From positions 47,914 through 111,913 of the forward strand of contig JAIXSQ010000016.1 in NCBI GenBank assembly GCA_027484575.1: 64,000 nucleotides of DNA. Direction: 5' to 3'. A program made the translations under genes and the position numbers. Origin of the DNA: Comamonadaceae bacterium. GTDB lineage: Bacteria; Pseudomonadota; Gammaproteobacteria; Burkholderiales; Burkholderiaceae_C. The notes beneath the pieces were generated by a model. The model was given only the letters and a program-made list of their open reading frames with translations. It ran no database searches and was not told the origin of the DNA. Positions 60,557-64,000 of this stretch are shown here, piece by piece. Numbering within the stretch: the first letter of the stretch is position 1; each line of letters starts with the position of its first letter.

Positions 60557-62037
60557 GCCGGGACTCCCCGCCGCGCTGGCGCGACCTGCTCGACGTGCTC
60601 GGTGCCGATCGACTGGGCTCCCGCGCCGCGCGCCACCTGCTCGGCGGCCTCGCGCCAACGCTTGGACGTGGAGATCTGCACCAGGATCGGCTGGTCCGCC
60701 ACCCGTTCGGCGAGCAAGGCTTGCGCGTCGGACGTCCAGGGCATGGCCGCGGCGTCTGCCCGGCTGGGGGTGGGGTCGATGCGGTCCAGATCTGTGCCGA
60801 GCGGAAGCACGTGGAACAGGGCATCGAACAGCGCGTTGCACACTTCCTGAACCACGTAGGTGGCGCCGGCGTAGCCCATGAACGGCGTGCCGGTGTGGCG
60901 ACGGATGATCGCGCCCGGGAAGCTCGCCGGGATCCAGGCCGGGCGTGGCCCATGGCCACCGCCGGTCTCGGCCAGGTAGATCCGCTCATTGATGCTGCCG
61001 AACAGGACCAGCGGCGTGCGTTGCTGGACCATGTCGCGGACTGCGTCGTTGCCGGTCTTGTGGCCCGCCTTGCGCGAGATCGCGAAATGACAGGGGAGGC
61101 CCAGCTCGTCCTCGAGGAACAGCCGCAGGCCGCGCGCGTAGGTCTCGCCGGCCACCACGCCGAAGCTGGCCGTGCCGAAGAAGTCCTGCGTGACGCTGCG
61201 CCACAGGTCCCAGACCGGCTTGATGGTCGTGTGCTTCTCGCGTTCGATGAACGGCTCGGGGTTGAGGCCGAGCAGCCGGCCAAGTTCGCGCAGGAATGCG
61301 GTGGTGCTGTGCAGGCCGATCGGCGCCTGCAGGTACGGCCGCTCGAGCGCCTCGCACAGGCTGCGGCCGAACTCCCGGTACATGCAGACGTTCACGTCGG
61401 CGTCGGCCAGCTGCTGCACGTCGGCCAGGTGGCTGCCCAGCGGGAACTGCATGTTGACTTCGGCACCGATCCCCTCGACGAGGCGCCGGATCTCGGCGAC
61501 GTCACTGGGCATGTTAAAGGTGCCGTAGCAAGGGCCGATGATGTTGACGCGGGGCCGTTCGCCGGCCAGCCGCTGGTCGGCCGAAGGGCGCGCCGGGATG
61601 TGACGCAAGCCATATTGCTGCCACAGCCAGAGCATGGCCCGGTTGGCCGCCTGCCACTGGTCCTCGTCGATGGTCCGGGGCAGGAACCGCTGGATCGTCG
61701 TGCCTTCAGGCGTCACGCCGCCGCCGATCATCTCGGCGATGCTGCCCGTCACCACCACACTGGGCAGGTCGGGATCGAGCGCTGCATGGGCCCGCCGCAT
61801 CGCGCCTTCGGTACCGTCGCGTCCCAGTTCGTCTTCGGACAATCCGGTGACCACGATCGGCAGTTCATGCGGCGGCAGTGCGTCCGTGTAGTGCAGCACG
61901 CTGGTGACCGGAAGGTTCTCGCAACCCACGGGCCCGTCGATGACCACCTGCAGGCCCTTGATGGCAGTGAACACGTATACCGCGCCCCAGTACCCGCCGG
62001 CCCGGTCGTGGTCGATGGTGTAGCCGGGGATGGCCAT
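60553..62037 (-). CDS. bchZ: Chlorophyllide a reductase subunit Z
   Basis: A 494-residue catalytic subunit of the nitrogenase-like chlorophyllide a oxidoreductase, which reduces ring B (C7=C8) to give the bacteriochlorin. It begins MAIPGYTIDHDRAGGYWGAV; VVIDGPVGCENLPVTSVLHY supplies a cluster cysteine, and VNIIGPCYGTFNMPSDV follows. The ATG at 62037 overlaps the bchY stop by one base; an in-frame upstream start inside bchY is rejected. It directly precedes the puf genes, the superoperon link seen in many purple bacteria. Confidence 0.97.
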   Translation of the reverse strand: MAIPGYTIDHDRAGGYWGAVYVFTAIKGLQVVIDGPVGCENLPVTSVLHYTDALPPHELPIVVTGLSEDELGRDGTEGAMRRAHAALDPDLPSVVVTGSIAEMIGGGVTPEGTTIQRFLPRTIDEDQWQAANRAMLWLWQQYGLRHIPARPSADQRLAGERPRVNIIGPCYGTFNMPSDVAEIRRLVEGIGAEVNMQFPLGSHLADVQQLADADVNVCMYREFGRSLCEALERPYLQAPIGLHSTTAFLRELGRLLGLNPEPFIEREKHTTIKPVWDLWRSVTQDFFGTASFGVVAGETYARGLRLFLEDELGLPCHFAISRKAGHKTGNDAVRDMVQQRTPLVLFGSINERIYLAETGGGHGPRPAWIPASFPGAIIRRHTGTPFMGYAGATYVVQEVCNALFDALFHVLPLGTDLDRIDPTPSRADAAAMPWTSDAQALLAERVADQPILVQISTSKRWREAAEQVARGAGAQSIGTEHVEQVAPARRGVPA

Positions 62038-63563
62038 CAGATCATCTCCTCGGCCTTGCGCTTCTTCAGCAGCTTGGCGGCTTGGCGCTTGGTGTCTTCG
62101 CGGAACTCGGGCCGCAGCACCGGCACTTCCTGCCAGACACCGGCCTTGTCGCCCTGGCCGGCATCGCCGAAGAAGGCTTCCATGGCTTCGAAGCGCGGCT
62201 TGTTCGCGATCGCCGCATTCACCACCTGCGCCAGGGATGCGGCGCCTGCGACGCCGAGCAGCGGCCGCGCCGACACGAGGTTGGTGAAGTACAGCGAGGG
62301 GATGCAGGCCTGCTTGGCCGCTTGCACGACCGGCGTCGTGCCGATGGCCAGGTCGGGCCTGAAGCGGCGCACGGCACCGATGTCCTGCTCGAGCGACGCG
62401 CGGTACTGGACCTCGACGCCGCGCGCCTGCAGCCAGGCCAGGTCGGGCGCGCTCCAGGGGGTGGCGGGGCAAGCAGTGCCCACGTAGGGAACCTCGGCGC
62501 CGCTCTCGATCAACAGCCGCGCCACGAGCAGCTCGCTGCCCTCGTAGCCGCTCACGGTGATGCGCCCACGCACGGGTGATTTCGCCAGTGCGGCACGGAT
62601 CGGCGGCAGCGCCTTGGCGACCGCGGCCTCGACGCGTGCCGGCTCGATGTCCAGCGCCGAGCCAATGGCGCGCAGCCACGCTTCGGTGCCATCGGCGCCG
62701 ACCGGAGCAGAAGCCACGATCGGGCGCCCGGCCGCCTGGAACTCGCGGATGCTCGCGGTGTAGAACGGGTGGATCGCCGCGACCGCCGATCCAGCCAAGG
62801 CCCCGTAGAGCTCGCGCCATTCACGGGTCGGCACCGTGGGGCCGACCGCCAGGCCCATGGGGTCGAGCAGGCCGCCGACGATCATGGGATCGGCAGGGAA
62901 CATTTCGCCCAGCAGCGTCACCGTGGGCCGGCCATCCTGCGGCCCGCGGGGGCGAGCGACAGGTCCCGCCTGAGCCTCCGCACGCGCATGGCGCAGCAGC
63001 GCCGCGGCGAGAACGTCCTTGGCCTCGGCATGTGTGGGAACGCCGAAGCCAGGCACGTCGATGCCGATGATCCGCACACCGTCGATGGACTTGGGCAGCA
63101 GCTGCAAGGGCACGCCACTGGCCGTCGGGACGCACAGGTTAATGATGACGATCGCGTCGTACTTGGCGGGGTCGGCCTGCTCTGTGACGGCGTCCCGGAT
63201 GTCCTCGAACAGCTTGCCGGTGACGAGCGTCTCGCTGTTGAAGGGCACGTAGCCGACGCTACGGCGAGCGCCGTAGAAATGGCTGGTGAACGTCAGCCCG
63301 TACACGCAGCAGGCGCTGCCGGAGAGGATGGTGTGGACGCGCCGCATGCGCAGCCCCACCCGCAGGGACCCGAAGGCCGGACACATGCTCTGGGGTTGGT
63401 CGTGCGGCCCGGCGGTCTCCCGCAGCGGATAGTCGCGCCGCAGTTGCTGGAGCAGTTCGCCCTGGCCAGCCGCGGTGGCTTGGGCGACCAGGCGCTCCTG
63501 CCCACCGTGGCAGCCGCCGTCGGCAGGTGCACCAGGGATCAGCGGGAGATCGTGCGCGCCCAT
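62037..63563 (-). CDS. bchY: Chlorophyllide a reductase subunit Y
   Basis: A 508-residue partner of BchZ. Cluster cysteines lie in QSMCPAFGSLRVGLRM, LSGSACCVYGLTFTSHFYGA and IVIINLCVPTASGVP. The C-terminal half has ITVSGYEGSELLVARLLIES and DLAIGTTPVVQAAKQACIPS. It starts 8 nt after bchX and overlaps bchZ by one base. Confidence 0.97.
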   Translation of the reverse strand: MGAHDLPLIPGAPADGGCHGGQERLVAQATAAGQGELLQQLRRDYPLRETAGPHDQPQSMCPAFGSLRVGLRMRRVHTILSGSACCVYGLTFTSHFYGARRSVGYVPFNSETLVTGKLFEDIRDAVTEQADPAKYDAIVIINLCVPTASGVPLQLLPKSIDGVRIIGIDVPGFGVPTHAEAKDVLAAALLRHARAEAQAGPVARPRGPQDGRPTVTLLGEMFPADPMIVGGLLDPMGLAVGPTVPTREWRELYGALAGSAVAAIHPFYTASIREFQAAGRPIVASAPVGADGTEAWLRAIGSALDIEPARVEAAVAKALPPIRAALAKSPVRGRITVSGYEGSELLVARLLIESGAEVPYVGTACPATPWSAPDLAWLQARGVEVQYRASLEQDIGAVRRFRPDLAIGTTPVVQAAKQACIPSLYFTNLVSARPLLGVAGAASLAQVVNAAIANKPRFEAMEAFFGDAGQGDKAGVWQEVPVLRPEFREDTKRQAAKLLKKRKAEEMI

Positions 63564-63571
63564 GGTGTTCT

Positions 63572-64000
63572 TCAGGCCGCGTCGTAGACGACTTCGAGCG
63601 TCGGCTTGACCAGCTCGTCCTTGCCCACCATGTCCACCAGCGTCGCCGGCTCGAGGACCACGTCGCGTCCGACGGCGGTGCCGCTGAACAGCGACAGGAG
63701 CTGGTCCTGGGTCTGGGGCTTGGGGCGCATCGGGGGCGCCTCGGCGACGTTCAGCGCCAGCTCGGCGAACAGCGGCCCCCAGGGGCCGTCGGGATGGCCG
63801 ATGATTTCGTACGACGCGCTCTTGCGACGGATGTCCTCGTGCGCGGGGATGGCCGCCAGCACCGGTACTCCGGCATTGGCGGCGAAGGCCTTGGCTTCGC
63901 CGGTGCCGTCGTCCTTGTTGATCACCATCCCGGCGACGCCCACGTTGCCGCCGAGCTTGCGGAAGTACTCGACCGCGCTGCAGACGTTGTTGGCGACGTA
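63572..64000 (-). CDS. bchX: Chlorophyllide a reductase iron protein X, C-terminal part (runs off right edge)
   Basis: The NifH-like ATPase subunit of chlorophyllide a reductase. Only the last 142 codons are in the window, reading YVANNVCSAVEYFRKLGGNV, then VGVAGMVINKDDGTGEAKAF and AAIPAHEDIRRKSASYEIIG to the end TLEVVYDAA. The P-loop and cluster cysteines are beyond the edge. It is upstream of bchY and bchZ; bchC and crtEF would be expected further upstream in this orientation. Confidence 0.95.
   Translation of the reverse strand, partial: YVANNVCSAVEYFRKLGGNVGVAGMVINKDDGTGEAKAFAANAGVPVLAAIPAHEDIRRKSASYEIIGHPDGPWGPLFAELALNVAEAPPMRPKPQTQDQLLSLFSGTAVGRDVVLEPATLVDMVGKDELVKPTLEVVYDAA

Noticed and set aside
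60187..62487. 766-codon plus-strand open frame across orf74, pufB and bchZ
   Set aside because: Antisense to well-recognised genes and without any motif.

Overview
The window is high-GC chromosomal DNA from a betaproteobacterium of the order Burkholderiales. The housekeeping order (holA-lptE-leuS; dapB-bamE next to a divergent fur; hprK-ptsN-hpf; nudJ-mnmA; an MFS gene beside ssb) and the protein sequences fit the Rubrivivax/Comamonadaceae neighbourhood. The organism is an anoxygenic phototroph: positions 30.5-64.0 kb are a photosynthesis gene cluster (PGC) that runs off the right end inside bchX. The oxygen-using enzymes AcsF and CrtA suggest that pigment is made, at least partly, under (micro)oxic conditions.

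Layout. 0-12 kb: outer-membrane biogenesis (lptE, bamE), leuS, an ExbB/ExbD pair, dapB, fur, hprK-ptsN-hpf, two tiny predicted genes, an isochorismatase-like hydrolase, a patatin phospholipase and corA. 12-18 kb: an RND heavy-metal efflux operon (outer-membrane factor, adaptor, pump) and mtnN. 18.5-23.3 kb: fadD and the three-gene transhydrogenase operon pntAA-pntAB-pntB. 23.4-30.3 kb: metallophosphoesterase, two uncharacterised genes, nudJ-mnmA, a YihY protein, ssb and an MFS transporter.

The PGC has three blocks. (1) Leftward ppaA-ppsR-bchG-pucC-like-bchP, with the HiPIP gene at its outer edge. (2) Rightward superoperon bchF-N-B-H-L-M-lhaA-puhA-B-C-acsF-puhE-crtI-crtB-orf52, made almost entirely of 1-26 nt overlaps. 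(3) Leftward superoperon bchX-Y-Z-(orf50)-pufB-orf74-pufA-L-M-C-crtA-crtD-crtC, converging on block 2 at about 53.65 kb. Together they supply most bacteriochlorophyll a enzymes, spheroidene-type carotenoid enzymes, the reaction centre, LH1, a tetraheme cytochrome and a HiPIP donor. bchC, bchD, bchI, crtE, crtF, pucBA and hemA are not seen here; some may lie beyond the right edge.

Most notable observations: a 74-residue one-helix protein gene (orf74) lies between pufB and pufA, has an LH1-beta-like C-terminal motif and lacks the bacteriochlorophyll-ligand histidine; two 34-bp tandem PpsR-type operators with identical geometry contain the -35 boxes of predicted bchF, ppaA and bchG promoters, and bchF and bchG look leaderless; crtC has no usable start codon and its conserved N-terminus lies in the -1 frame inside the end of crtD.
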